NCBI GenBank assembly: GCA_964552655.1
Contig: CAZKHG010000016.1
Coordinates: 1 to 64,000, forward strand
Length of the DNA stretch: 64,000 nt
Source: CAZKHG01 sp964552655
GTDB lineage: Bacteria > Bacteroidota > Bacteroidia > Bacteroidales > Tenuifilaceae
Direction: 5' to 3'
Part shown: positions 25,505-35,076 of the stretch, piece by piece
Layout: the number at the start of each line of letters is the position of its first letter
Position numbering within the stretch: position 1 is the first letter of the stretch
The notes under the pieces: model-generated
What the model was told of the DNA's origin: nothing
Database searches by the model: none
What the model saw: the letters and a program-made list of their open reading frames with translations, nothing else
Made by a program: the position numbers and the translations under genes

Positions 25505-27748
25505 ATGAATAATTTATCAAGATTATTAGTTTTATTTCTGGTTAATATCACCCTTACTATTAACGCTCAGGACTGGAACAGGGTTTTTGAATACGAGCTC
25601 GATGCCGAGTACCAAATGGCTGAAAAGCAATTCGAAAAAGCCGCAGAAATTTATACCAAAGCGCTTAAGCTGGTACCCAATAGCGCTAATTTGAAGTTTA
25701 AAATAGGTTATTGCTACCTGAAAACGGATGATAAACAAAATGAGGCCATGGAATTCCTGGAAGAGGCATCAAAAGATATCTCCGAAAAATATGATGCGAA
25801 ATCCATAAAAGAAACCAAAGCCCCACCTGAAGCTTTATTGCACCTGGGAAGAGCCTATCAGTATAACTATAAATTTGATGAAGCAATCGCCTGCTATAAC
25901 AAGTACAAAACTTTTATTAAACCCACCGATCCAGGTAGCCGAATTGTGGAGCAATCCATTAAGGACTGCAATAACTCAAAGAATGCCAAACCAACCTCTT
26001 TGCGGGTAAAAATCAAAAATCTGGGGAAAAAAATCAACGATGATCAGTCGAATTTCAACCCGGTTATTTCTGCTGATGGGCTTACGTTGGCCTACACCAC
26101 CCAGGCCAAAAAAGGGTTCGATGTTTTTATTGTAAAACGAAAAGATGATAGTCTAAGCATCCCACAAAAAATTACACCCTATCTGGGAGGAAACTATTTT
26201 AAAACCGTTTCCCTTTCGAGTGATGGCACCGAATTAATTCTGGTTCTGGATGACCCTGAAAATTCTGATTTATATGTTACCACCTACGATAAAAAAAGGT
26301 GGAGTAAAGCCCTTAAACTCAATAAATTAATTAACTCAAAATTCAATGAGACCCATGCCTGCATGAGCCAGGACGGGAACACACTTTATTTTACCAGCGA
26401 CAGAAAAGGCGGGTATGGCGGATTGGATATCTACAAAACCACCATTGATATCAACGGGGAATGGAGCAAACCTGAGAACCTGGGACCAAATATCAATACT
26501 GAATTTAATGAAGATAACCCGTTCTTAACCCCTGATGGAAAAATGCTGTTCTTCAGCTCCGAGGGGCATGATGGATACGGAGGCTATGATATTTACTATA
26601 CATACTTAGACGGTGAACTTAAAGCCATTAACTTAGGTTATCCGCTGAATGATGCCAGGAATAACAATTTTTACTTTCCTGATGGCGGTCTGGCATCGGG
26701 CTATACAGCTATTTGCAATGCCAACGGCTTTGGGAAAAACGACATTGTAGAAATTCAGCTCTCGAAGATGATTACCCTTAACGGTAAAATAATCCCTGAA
26801 ACCAATAGCATTCAGGATCAGCCCCGATTTAATATAACTTTACAGGACATTGATCAGAATCAAACGATAAACCTGACGGCCGATCAGAATAACCGGTTTA
26901 GCTACGATGTTCCACCCGGGAAATTCCTGCTCACAATAAATGGCAATAAGTTTGAGGATTTTACCAAAGATTTCTCGATACCCGATTCATATTCCGATGG
27001 AACATATAATATTGAAGCAAAGGTTAAACCCATTGTTGAAATCGTACAAGTACCTGAACCAATTGTCCAACCAGTAAAAGTTGATTCATCCAAGCTAATT
27101 GCGCAGGTTGAGTCTAAAACAGTTGTGCCCGAAGAGGTAAAGAAAGAGGTTAAAAAAGAACCTGCAAAAGCTGAAGGGAAAAGAGTAACCCCTAAAAAAG
27201 AAGAAGTTAAGAAAGATGCGAAAAAAGAGACTAAAAAACCTGAAAAGGTATTAACTCCCCCAAAACCGGCTGATATTCCAAAAGTGATAAGAACCACAAA
27301 TAGCGATGAGGAAGGGACTGTAACCGTATATACTGTTCAGCTGATGGCCTTAAAAACTCCGGTTGAACAAGGATATTTTAAAAACCTGAATAATGTTGAT
27401 ATCACTTTAACCTCCGATAATATTTACAGGTACTCGGCTGGATCGAGCGAATCAGTGGAAGTCGCCATGGAAATTTTAAAGGATGTTCAGCAGAAAGGCT
27501 ACAACAAGGCATATATCCGGATTGATAAAATCAAACCCACCTTCACCATTCAGCTACTTGCGCTAAGAAATCCTGTGGAAACCAGCTATTTTAAGGATCT
27601 CACAGATATTGAAATTTTAAAAGGGGCTGATGGTTGGTACAGGTATGTGTATGGGAGATTCTCATCAAAAGAGGATGCTTTAAATGATCTGCAAAGAATT
27701 AACACATTGGGCTATAAGGATGCTTTTGTGAAAAAAATACTCCAATAG
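25505..27748 (+). CDS. TPR-PD40 envelope protein with two C-terminal SPOR-like domains
   Basis: The 747-residue protein has a signal peptide (ending near INAQ, residue 21), TPR-like helices (about 25-160) and WD40-like PD40 blades (about 175-400, e.g. YFTSDRKGGYGGLDIY and FFSSEGHDGYGGYDIY). A carboxypeptidase-regulatory-like beta domain (about 425-510), a Lys/Glu/Pro-rich linker (about 545-604) and two SPOR-like repeats (605-675 and 676-747, VQLMALKTPV and IQLLALRNPV) follow. The layout resembles PorE-type proteins of the type 9 secretion system, but the usual C-terminal OmpA domain is replaced by SPOR repeats. It is probably a periplasmic or outer-membrane protein bound to peptidoglycan. Confidence 0.8.
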   Translation: MNNLSRLLVLFLVNITLTINAQDWNRVFEYELDAEYQMAEKQFEKAAEIYTKALKLVPNSANLKFKIGYCYLKTDDKQNEAMEFLEEASKDISEKYDAKSIKETKAPPEALLHLGRAYQYNYKFDEAIACYNKYKTFIKPTDPGSRIVEQSIKDCNNSKNAKPTSLRVKIKNLGKKINDDQSNFNPVISADGLTLAYTTQAKKGFDVFIVKRKDDSLSIPQKITPYLGGNYFKTVSLSSDGTELILVLDDPENSDLYVTTYDKKRWSKALKLNKLINSKFNETHACMSQDGNTLYFTSDRKGGYGGLDIYKTTIDINGEWSKPENLGPNINTEFNEDNPFLTPDGKMLFFSSEGHDGYGGYDIYYTYLDGELKAINLGYPLNDARNNNFYFPDGGLASGYTAICNANGFGKNDIVEIQLSKMITLNGKIIPETNSIQDQPRFNITLQDIDQNQTINLTADQNNRFSYDVPPGKFLLTINGNKFEDFTKDFSIPDSYSDGTYNIEAKVKPIVEIVQVPEPIVQPVKVDSSKLIAQVESKTVVPEEVKKEVKKEPAKAEGKRVTPKKEEVKKDAKKETKKPEKVLTPPKPADIPKVIRTTNSDEEGTVTVYTVQLMALKTPVEQGYFKNLNNVDITLTSDNIYRYSAGSSESVEVAMEILKDVQQKGYNKAYIRIDKIKPTFTIQLLALRNPVETSYFKDLTDIEILKGADGWYRYVYGRFSSKEDALNDLQRINTLGYKDAFVKKILQ

Positions 27749-27876
27749 ATCAGATTTTAGGTTAGCTATTGCATACCGGTATTTTCTTGATAAACAATTA
27801 AGCTTATTGGCTGTTTTCTAGTCAAAATACCATAATTTCCAATTAATTCTTTTGTAGAACCCTAAACACTCATTAA

Positions 27877-30486
27877 ATGAAAAAGTTAACTTTTTCCCTT
27901 CTGATCTTGTTCTTCTTTTCAAGCATCAGCGCACAAACCATTACCGAACCTACAAGCTTTTTCGGGTTTAAACCCGGAGCAGACCGCATGCTTTTTACCT
28001 ACGAGAAGCTGATAGACTATTTAAAAGTAATTGACAAGCAATCGGATAGGCTAAAACTGATAGAAATTGGAGTATCGCCAATGGGGAAACCTATTTTCAT
28101 TGCATTCATTTCTTCACCGGGCAACATTTCCAACCTGAACCGGTTAAAAGAGATCAACACTAAGCTAGCACTTGATTACAACCTGCGAGATGCAGAGGTT
28201 AAAAACCTGGTTAACGAGGGAAAAGTATTTTTGCTAGCTGCGCTCTCGATGCATTCCTCTGAGGTAGCACCCTCGCAATCGGCCCCTCTAATTGCTTATG
28301 ATTGGGTTACCACCAATGATCCAAAAAAACTGAATATACTGGAAAATGTTGTTTACATGATGGTTCCCAGCCACAATCCAGATGGAATGGATATGATAGT
28401 TGACCATTACAACAAATATAAAGGGACCAAATATGAGGGAACCTCTTTCCCGGGAGTTTATCATAAATATATTGGACACGATAATAACCGCGATTTTGTA
28501 ACCCTTACACAAAGCGATAACAAGGCTATTTCTGAGATAACAAGCACAACCTGGTTTCCACAGGTGATGGTTGAAAAACACCAGATGGGATCAACCGGTC
28601 CCCGTTATTTTGTTCCGCCATACCACGATCCAATTGCTGAGAATATTGATGCTGAACTTTGGACCTGGGGTGGAATATTTGGCCAGAATATGATAAACGA
28701 CATGACTGCCAAAGGGCTGAAAGGAATTTCTCAACACACCTTATTTGATGATTACTGGCCGGGATCAGCTGAAACCTGCCATTGGAAAAATGTTATCTCT
28801 CTGCTTACAGAGGCTGCAAGTGTTCAGCTGGCTAAACCAATTTTTGTGGAACCTACAGAGCTGAACGTTTACGGAAAAGGGTTATCTGAATACAAAAAAA
28901 GCACAAATATGCCTGAACCCTGGCCGGGTGGATGGTGGAGACTTGGCGATATCGTAGAATACGAAATTGTATCGACAGAATCGCTGTTAAACACTGCAAA
29001 CCTTTACAAGGAAAGGATTCTTGCTTTCCAGAATGAGATGTGTAAAAAAGAATTTACCCGAGGGCAAAATCAGCCACCTTACTACTTTATACTACCTGTG
29101 AACCAAACCGATCAGAGTGAACTGGTTGAACTTGTTAGCCTGCTGAAGGAGCATGGGGTAAATGTATATCAACTTGCCTCTGATTTCACATTAAATAAAA
29201 CCAACTATTATAAAGGTGATATTGTTGTCCCCCTGGCACAGCCATTCCGTGCATTTATTAAAGAGGTGATGGAATCACAGGTATTCCCTGAACGACACTA
29301 CACACCCGATGGTGAAATGATTCAACCCTATGACATAACCAGCTGGTCGCTACCGCTCCACAAAGGGCTGATATCCGATCAGATTGACACCCGGAACACC
29401 GATTTTGAAAAGCTGCTCCAGAAAATTGATGGTTCATATTCTTTGTTAAATTTTAAGGATAAATTTGAATATGCTATTCTGAAATCATCAAACAACCAAT
29501 CGTTTAAGCTGATTTTTGATGCACTGAATTCAGGAAATAAAGTTGAGAGGTGTACTTCAGATTTTGATCTTGATGGTAACCATATTCCTGCCGGTAGTTT
29601 TATCCTGAAAAGTAACGATATGGTTAAAGAGATAATAAAAACGGCAAATTTCCCGTTGGTTTTCACGGATAAATTACCTGCTTTAGAATTGTCGCAGCTA
29701 ACAATGCCAAGAATAGCCCTGGTAGAAACCTACATGCAGGATATGGATGCCGGGTGGACCCGTTACCTTTTCGATACCTACTCAATAAAATTCACCGTTC
29801 TACACCCGGGAGAATTTGAAACAGCCGATCTTACCAATAAATATGATATCATCATTTTCCCCGATCAGGATGCATCTATCCTCAAGGAGGGAAAAATGAA
29901 ACGGGAAAATAACTATTATGTTGGAAATTATCCGCCGGAATACACCAAAGGAATTGGCCAGAAAGGCTTTGAAAACCTGATGAGTTTTATGAGCAATGGT
30001 GGGATCATAATTGCCTGGGGACAATCTACCGCCCTGTTTGAAGGGAACTTAACCATTAAGGATAAATCAACCACCGAGGAGTTCAGGTTACCTTTCAGGA
30101 ATATTGTTGAACAGCTTGGTAAAAAAGGGCTGTCTTGCCCGGGATCATTAATAAAAATGAGATTAACAGGTAATCATCCGCTCACCTATGGGATGAATAG
30201 TTCCACAGGAATATTCTTTGAGGGGATAGGCGTTTTTGCAACATCCATTCCCACCTTCGATATGGATAGAAGGGTTATCGGGTACTTTGGGGAGGAAAAT
30301 TTGAAATTAAGCGGACTGCTGGAAGGCGAAAAAACGCTTTACAACAAAACTGCTATGATTTGGGTAAAGAAAGGGAAGGGACAACTTGTACTTTTCGGCT
30401 TTAACCCGATATTCAGGGCTTCAGTACCCGGCAACTATAAATTGGTATTTAACTCTCTGTTTTTAGACAAAATAAAGGCTATATAA
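27877..30486 (+). CDS. M14-family zinc carboxypeptidase-like exported protein (paralogue 2)
   Basis: The 869-residue protein has a signal peptide ending SISAQ (residue 20). The domain order is the same as in the paralogue at 21233, with zinc ligands His126 and Glu129 (SMHSSEV) and the third His in VEKHQMGS. The two proteins align along their whole length with few gaps and clear but incomplete identity, so the duplication is old. The C-terminal half again has an amidotransferase-like region (IALVETYMQDMDAGWTRY). Retention of all ligands in both copies suggests two functional enzymes with different peptide preferences. A strong hairpin follows at 30528. Confidence 0.82.
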   Translation: MKKLTFSLLILFFFSSISAQTITEPTSFFGFKPGADRMLFTYEKLIDYLKVIDKQSDRLKLIEIGVSPMGKPIFIAFISSPGNISNLNRLKEINTKLALDYNLRDAEVKNLVNEGKVFLLAALSMHSSEVAPSQSAPLIAYDWVTTNDPKKLNILENVVYMMVPSHNPDGMDMIVDHYNKYKGTKYEGTSFPGVYHKYIGHDNNRDFVTLTQSDNKAISEITSTTWFPQVMVEKHQMGSTGPRYFVPPYHDPIAENIDAELWTWGGIFGQNMINDMTAKGLKGISQHTLFDDYWPGSAETCHWKNVISLLTEAASVQLAKPIFVEPTELNVYGKGLSEYKKSTNMPEPWPGGWWRLGDIVEYEIVSTESLLNTANLYKERILAFQNEMCKKEFTRGQNQPPYYFILPVNQTDQSELVELVSLLKEHGVNVYQLASDFTLNKTNYYKGDIVVPLAQPFRAFIKEVMESQVFPERHYTPDGEMIQPYDITSWSLPLHKGLISDQIDTRNTDFEKLLQKIDGSYSLLNFKDKFEYAILKSSNNQSFKLIFDALNSGNKVERCTSDFDLDGNHIPAGSFILKSNDMVKEIIKTANFPLVFTDKLPALELSQLTMPRIALVETYMQDMDAGWTRYLFDTYSIKFTVLHPGEFETADLTNKYDIIIFPDQDASILKEGKMKRENNYYVGNYPPEYTKGIGQKGFENLMSFMSNGGIIIAWGQSTALFEGNLTIKDKSTTEEFRLPFRNIVEQLGKKGLSCPGSLIKMRLTGNHPLTYGMNSSTGIFFEGIGVFATSIPTFDMDRRVIGYFGEENLKLSGLLEGEKTLYNKTAMIWVKKGKGQLVLFGFNPIFRASVPGNYKLVFNSLFLDKIKAI

Positions 30487-30527
30487 ACAAGGAATTTTCA
30501 GCAGCCTTCTTTTAAGTCAGCAATTCA

Positions 30528-30568
30528 ACAAAATGATTATTGGACAATTCATCTAATAATCATTTTGT
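30528..30568 (+). terminator. Hairpin terminator after M14 paralogue 2
   Basis: A perfect 14-bp stem (ACAAAATGATTATT, 30528-30541, with its complement at 30555-30568) encloses a 13-nt loop and is followed by GTTTTATATA. The long stem suits an intrinsic terminator, though the T-run is short. Confidence 0.6.
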
Positions 30569-30679
30569 GTTTTATATATCATCAAACATCTTTAACTTTA
30601 AGTGATTTTTTAACCTGAATAAACTTGCGCCATTTATTAAGGTAAATTCTGCTCAACCTGTACTTAACTTTTAGGCTTT

Positions 30680-33600
30680 ATGTTTTTTCAAAAAAACATA
30701 ATTATAACCGGACCAACAATCCAACAAACCCGCAGGATGATTTTCCTTTCCATTTTCCTGAGTTCATTACTACACGGGTACTCACAGATTGATTCCACTA
30801 AAAGCATGCGCCTGGATTTTGGTATAACCCGCGACCAGAATATTAACCTTTGGCCAATCTATAAAAGAACTATATCAAGCTATGAAACCGATAAACAGGT
30901 ACTTTTCCCTTTTTACAGGAACTACAGGAACATTAAATTTGGTGAGAAAAGAAGTCATCTTTTCCCTTTTTACTGGAAGGACAGCAGCAAATATGGCCAG
31001 AACCTAAGAATCATTTCTACATACTACCCTTCATTCTTTCATCAATCGGGTGATGCAAAAGAAAAAACCAAAACTTACACATTTCTGGAGCTTGCCCCAC
31101 GAATAAACCTGCTTGAATTTAAAAAATCTGAGGATGGTCTGGTGTTACAAAATAATCTTTTACTTTTCTTCTGGTACAAAAATAATCAGATAGCAAAAAA
31201 ATCATACCTGATTGTTTTCCCGGCATACTGGCAATTTAAAACTCCAACCAGGTCAACAACTTTGTTATTTCCAATTTATTATAACGGCAGCTATTTCCAT
31301 GGGAAATATAATTACCGAGCCATAACCCCGATTTACTGGAGATATGAGTCTCCTAAAAGGAAGAGCAACATGTTGCTACCATTCTGGTGGAAAAAAACAG
31401 AATTTTTTGGAAAGGATACAATGTTAAGAAACGCGGTATTCCCAATCTATTTTTCAACCCATGATCGCAATACAAATAATAAGGTTCTATTCCCCATTGT
31501 GTGGAGTCTCAGAAATGAGCGGTACAAATCCCTAACTCTGTTCCCAATCCTATCAGTTGGTAAAAGTCCGAGTTTAAACCAAAGGCATTTTATGCTAAGC
31601 CCGTTGTTTTGGCATATCAAACGAAATGAAAGCGATAGTAAAATCATATTCCCGCTGGTTTGGAGCAATACTTGGAAATCAAAAACAGACAACTATTCAT
31701 CGCTTATAGTATTCCCATTATTCTGGGCGCAAAATAATAACGGGGAGAAACAGCAGATCATTCTCCCGTTCATCTGGAACAAATCTTCACCCGATTATCA
31801 TTCATTTACTTTTTTCCCATTGATTTCTGTTGGTCAGTCCAGCGAAAAGTCATCAGGCTACACCTTGATTACACCGTTATTCTGGCATCTCAGATCGCCA
31901 AATGGCTATAGGAATACCCTGTTCCCGGTATGGTGGTATAGTAATAAAACAACGGGCAATGAGGTTAAAACAAGAAATGTTGTATTCCCGGTTTATTGGG
32001 GCTGGCGGAATGATTCCAACCAAGGCAATATCCTTTTCCCGATCATCTGGAAATTAAATAGCCAAACCTATCGTTCGTTTACCTTTTTTCCTCTGGCAAC
32101 CTTTGGAAAATCGCCTGATGGGAAAAGATCAATGAAAGCTATTACACCATTTTACTGGCAATTCAGAACTGAAGATAGCAATAGTAAACTTCTGTTCCCA
32201 TTATGGTGGCAAAAAGAAAAAAATATGAATGGCGATGTAAACAGCTCATCGTTGGTGCTATTGCTTTACTGGAGGTATTTGAATTCTGATAAAAAGTTAC
32301 ACGGAGTATTCCCGGTTTCATGGAGCATACAAAATAAGTACAACAAATCATTCACAATATTACCCTTATTCTCCAAAGGTCAGGATATTGATGGTAACAG
32401 AAGGTATTTTGCCATTACACCACTTTTCTGGCACCTGAAAAATGAAGATAGAAGCATTAACACACTTATTCCGGTATGGTGGAATAAAAATACTTACAGC
32501 AATAATCAGAACAAACACTTCAATTTAATCATTCCGGTTTACTACTCGAAAAAAGATAGCATAACCAATAATAAGGTCGTTTTCCCTTTGGTATGGAAGT
32601 TTACCAATCAGAAGTACAGTTCATTCACATTTTTACCACTATTAACTTTTGGGCATGATCAGGTTAAAGGTAGAAAACACCTGGCAATCACTCCCTTATT
32701 CTGGCTATTCCAACGACCTGAAGGGTTTACAACCACATTATTCCCGGTTTTCTTTCGATCTGTTTACGATGATGGTCAGTCATTTGCCAAAAGGACGATT
32801 ATTTTCCCGTTCTTTTGGTCGAATAATGATGATGAAACCAATAACACCGTTATTTTTCCGGTATTATGGAGTTTGAATAACTCCTATTACAGTTCTCTTT
32901 CCGTTTTCCCGCTTTTCTCCTATGGAAAAAGTGAAGATAACACAGCCAGGCATGTAGTGGTAACACCTATATTTTGGTACCTGAAAAATCAAAATGATTG
33001 TAACCGGGTAGTATTCCCGCTTTATTGGCATAGCCAGAAAGAGGTTAAGAAGAGTACCGAGAAAAAGGATGTATTCTTTCCAATCTATTGGGCATTCAGC
33101 AATAATAAGAGAAAACTGAATGTAATATTCCCGCTGGTTTGGAACCTTAATAATTACAAATTTAACTCGTTAACTTTTATTCCTTTTTACTCTGATACCA
33201 AATATAATAATGGCAATAGGTACAGGATGATTACACCCCTTTACTGGCAACTTGATAGTAAATCAATACATCGAACAGTTCTATTCCCTTTATTCAGCAG
33301 CTATAGCGATTCCTCTAAAAATAATAAGTTCAACCTCCTGCTGTTCCTTTTCAGGCATAGTCATTCCCCTGATTCAACAAGTACAAGTATTATATGGCCA
33401 TTCATTGAGCGCTCCAAAGGGATAAACAGCAAATACTTTCGGTTTGCTCCACTTGTCTGGATGAAAAAGAGCCCGGAATTCAGCTATTTTACCATTCAGC
33501 CTTTCTACTACTTCAGCAAGAGTGATGAGAATGAAACCTATAGGTTTCTATGGGAAGTGTATGTGCACAGAATTCAAAATGAAGTAAAAAAATCAAACTC

Positions 33601-33907
33601 TATACTTTGGAAGGTAGTTACCTGGAGCAGATATAGCAATGGCGATAAAGATTTTAGGGTATTGCATTTGCTTTATGCCAATTCCAATTTAGATGGAAAG
33701 ATTGAAAAAAGCCTGTTCCCTCTTTACTACTTCACTAAAGATAACAATGGCAACCGTTCGCTATCGGTTATGCTTTATTTTTATAACTCTTTAAGGAGAA
33801 AAATCGCTGATACAAACGACTATTACATGGAGGAGCGAATATTCTGGTTGCTGAGGTTCCGATCCAACTATTGGCAGCTCAAACAAAAGGGGATTGAGGT
33901 AAGATAA
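30680..33907 (+). CDS. 1075-residue exported protein built of exact 91-residue aromatic repeats
   Basis: I do not recognise a named family. The first Met precedes a 19-residue charged stretch, while a second Met at 30737 directly precedes a good signal peptide (IFLSIFLSSLLHGYSQ), so the latter may be the true start. From residue 193 to 829 the sequence repeats every 91 residues with no insertion or deletion across seven units; an eighth, less regular unit extends to about 920. Each unit holds five short strands with FP/TP-aromatic signatures (SFTFFPL, ITPLFWHL, TLFPVWW, VVFPVYW, VIFPLVW) joined by polar turns rich in Asn, Ser, Lys and Asp. This suggests a long beta structure, either an outer-membrane barrel or a beta-solenoid. 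Function is unknown. Confidence 0.75.
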   Translation: MFFQKNIIITGPTIQQTRRMIFLSIFLSSLLHGYSQIDSTKSMRLDFGITRDQNINLWPIYKRTISSYETDKQVLFPFYRNYRNIKFGEKRSHLFPFYWKDSSKYGQNLRIISTYYPSFFHQSGDAKEKTKTYTFLELAPRINLLEFKKSEDGLVLQNNLLLFFWYKNNQIAKKSYLIVFPAYWQFKTPTRSTTLLFPIYYNGSYFHGKYNYRAITPIYWRYESPKRKSNMLLPFWWKKTEFFGKDTMLRNAVFPIYFSTHDRNTNNKVLFPIVWSLRNERYKSLTLFPILSVGKSPSLNQRHFMLSPLFWHIKRNESDSKIIFPLVWSNTWKSKTDNYSSLIVFPLFWAQNNNGEKQQIILPFIWNKSSPDYHSFTFFPLISVGQSSEKSSGYTLITPLFWHLRSPNGYRNTLFPVWWYSNKTTGNEVKTRNVVFPVYWGWRNDSNQGNILFPIIWKLNSQTYRSFTFFPLATFGKSPDGKRSMKAITPFYWQFRTEDSNSKLLFPLWWQKEKNMNGDVNSSSLVLLLYWRYLNSDKKLHGVFPVSWSIQNKYNKSFTILPLFSKGQDIDGNRRYFAITPLFWHLKNEDRSINTLIPVWWNKNTYSNNQNKHFNLIIPVYYSKKDSITNNKVVFPLVWKFTNQKYSSFTFLPLLTFGHDQVKGRKHLAITPLFWLFQRPEGFTTTLFPVFFRSVYDDGQSFAKRTIIFPFFWSNNDDETNNTVIFPVLWSLNNSYYSSLSVFPLFSYGKSEDNTARHVVVTPIFWYLKNQNDCNRVVFPLYWHSQKEVKKSTEKKDVFFPIYWAFSNNKRKLNVIFPLVWNLNNYKFNSLTFIPFYSDTKYNNGNRYRMITPLYWQLDSKSIHRTVLFPLFSSYSDSSKNNKFNLLLFLFRHSHSPDSTSTSIIWPFIERSKGINSKYFRFAPLVWMKKSPEFSYFTIQPFYYFSKSDENETYRFLWEVYVHRIQNEVKKSNSILWKVVTWSRYSNGDKDFRVLHLLYANSNLDGKIEKSLFPLYYFTKDNNGNRSLSVMLYFYNSLRRKIADTNDYYMEERIFWLLRFRSNYWQLKQKGIEVR
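31256..33166 (+). repeat. Seven in-frame 273-bp coding repeats (91 codons each)
   Basis: Repeat units start at codons 193, 284, 375, 466, 557, 648 and 739 of the host gene, each exactly 91 codons after the last. DNA identity between units is low to moderate, while the protein pattern (S-[FL]-T-x-[FL]-P at unit positions 1-6 and ITP at 23-25) is conserved. The period is therefore kept by selection on the protein, not by recent tandem duplication. Confidence 0.85.
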
Positions 33908-33949
33908 AGGGTAAAGATCCAAGTCTTAGGGTTCTACAATTTTTTTAAC

Positions 33950-35074
33950 CTAAACCAGGCTCTTCTGGTAAATCCTGTAGCGTTTGTAAACCACACCACC
34001 CATTTTCTCCATCTCAGCCCGCATTTTAACATTTGATTCGAGCTCCAGGTGGCTGTCAATATTTTTAAAACCTGCTTTCTGAGCTTCTTCTAGCATCCTC
34101 GCACCCATCCAGGTATCGAGGCCGATATTCCTGTAATCCTCATGAATTGCTCCGAGTAAAAGACTCAATAACCTGGTCCTCTTTTGGGCTGCAAAGATGT
34201 GAAATATCCCAAAGGGCAAAACGTAGCCCTTCAATTTTTTTATTCCTTCGCTGATATCCGGTGTTCCAAGCACAAAAGCGATTGCCTTTCCTTTATCGTT
34301 TTGGATCACTTTAATAAAACGAGGATCGAGTATTGCCAAGTAACGGCTAGCAAACTCATTCATCTCCCTTACTGTTAGCGGGTTAAACCCATATATATCC
34401 TTAAAGGTCTCATTCATTAAACTTAGTACCGGCACTATATAAGGTTTTATTTCGCGTTTGGTTTTAAATTCAATCATTTTAAAACCAATATTATTCCTTT
34501 TCACCCTTTCAAGGATTTTAAGGTAAAATTCTGGCAGAACATCAGGAACAGGAACTTTATAGACCACCAGGTCGGTTTCCTTAGTGTAGCCTAATTTTTC
34601 AACCAGATCAACCAGGTAGGGGAAATTGCAGTTGGTTGCCAATACGATTGGTTCATTGAATCCTTCGATTAGTAAGCCCTGGGGATCTTTATCTGAAAAC
34701 CCCAGTGGCCCAACTATCTTTTTCATCCCCTTCGTTTTCGCCCAATCCTCGGCATAGCTGAGCAAAGCTTTAGCAACTTCAAAATCATCGTAAGTTTCGA
34801 GAAAACAGAACCTGGCATGTTCCTGGTTATGCTTTTCGTTGTACTTTTTATTGATAAGCGCCATCACCCGCCCGACCACTTTACCTTCTTTTTCGGCAAG
34901 CAGGAGAAGAGTGTCGGAGTAAGAGAAAGCGTCATTCTTTTTGGGGTTGTAAAAGTACCATTCATCCATGTAAATTGGTGGTACCCAGTTGGTGTGGTTC
35001 TTATGTATCTTTGATGGTAAATGAATGTACTTGCGTAAATCTGATTTTGATTTAACCGGGTAAACTCTTATCAT
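33950..35074 (-). CDS. GNAT-like acetyltransferase family protein
   Basis: This 374-residue cytoplasmic protein has GNAT-like features: an N-terminal domain with LLLLAEKEGKVVGRVMALIN (beta4-turn region) and ALLSYAEDWAKTKGMKKIVGP, and a C-terminal half with FVLGTPDISEGI and LLLGAIHEDYRNIGLDTWMG, the latter like a second acetyl-CoA-binding region. It resembles the long, two-domain YghO-like acetyltransferases common in Bacteroidota. The substrate is unknown. It lies 2 bp downstream of the PAP2 gene on the same strand, so both may act on lipids or envelope components, but this is inference. Confidence 0.65.
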   Translation of the reverse strand: MIRVYPVKSKSDLRKYIHLPSKIHKNHTNWVPPIYMDEWYFYNPKKNDAFSYSDTLLLLAEKEGKVVGRVMALINKKYNEKHNQEHARFCFLETYDDFEVAKALLSYAEDWAKTKGMKKIVGPLGFSDKDPQGLLIEGFNEPIVLATNCNFPYLVDLVEKLGYTKETDLVVYKVPVPDVLPEFYLKILERVKRNNIGFKMIEFKTKREIKPYIVPVLSLMNETFKDIYGFNPLTVREMNEFASRYLAILDPRFIKVIQNDKGKAIAFVLGTPDISEGIKKLKGYVLPFGIFHIFAAQKRTRLLSLLLGAIHEDYRNIGLDTWMGARMLEEAQKAGFKNIDSHLELESNVKMRAEMEKMGGVVYKRYRIYQKSLV

Positions 35075-35076
35075 AG

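Noticed and set aside
27110..27300. Lys/Glu-rich stretch as a frameshift in the PD40/SPOR gene
   Set aside because: The frame stays open and conserved SPOR-like sequence follows in the same frame; low-complexity linkers are normal there.
21233..30486. The two M14 genes as a recent duplication or assembly artefact
   Set aside because: They differ along the whole length, including the signal peptides, and have different neighbours on each side.
31256..33166. Periodic repeat as a CRISPR or tandem DNA array
   Set aside because: The 273-bp period is an exact number of codons, lies wholly in one open frame, and is conserved in protein pattern more than in DNA.
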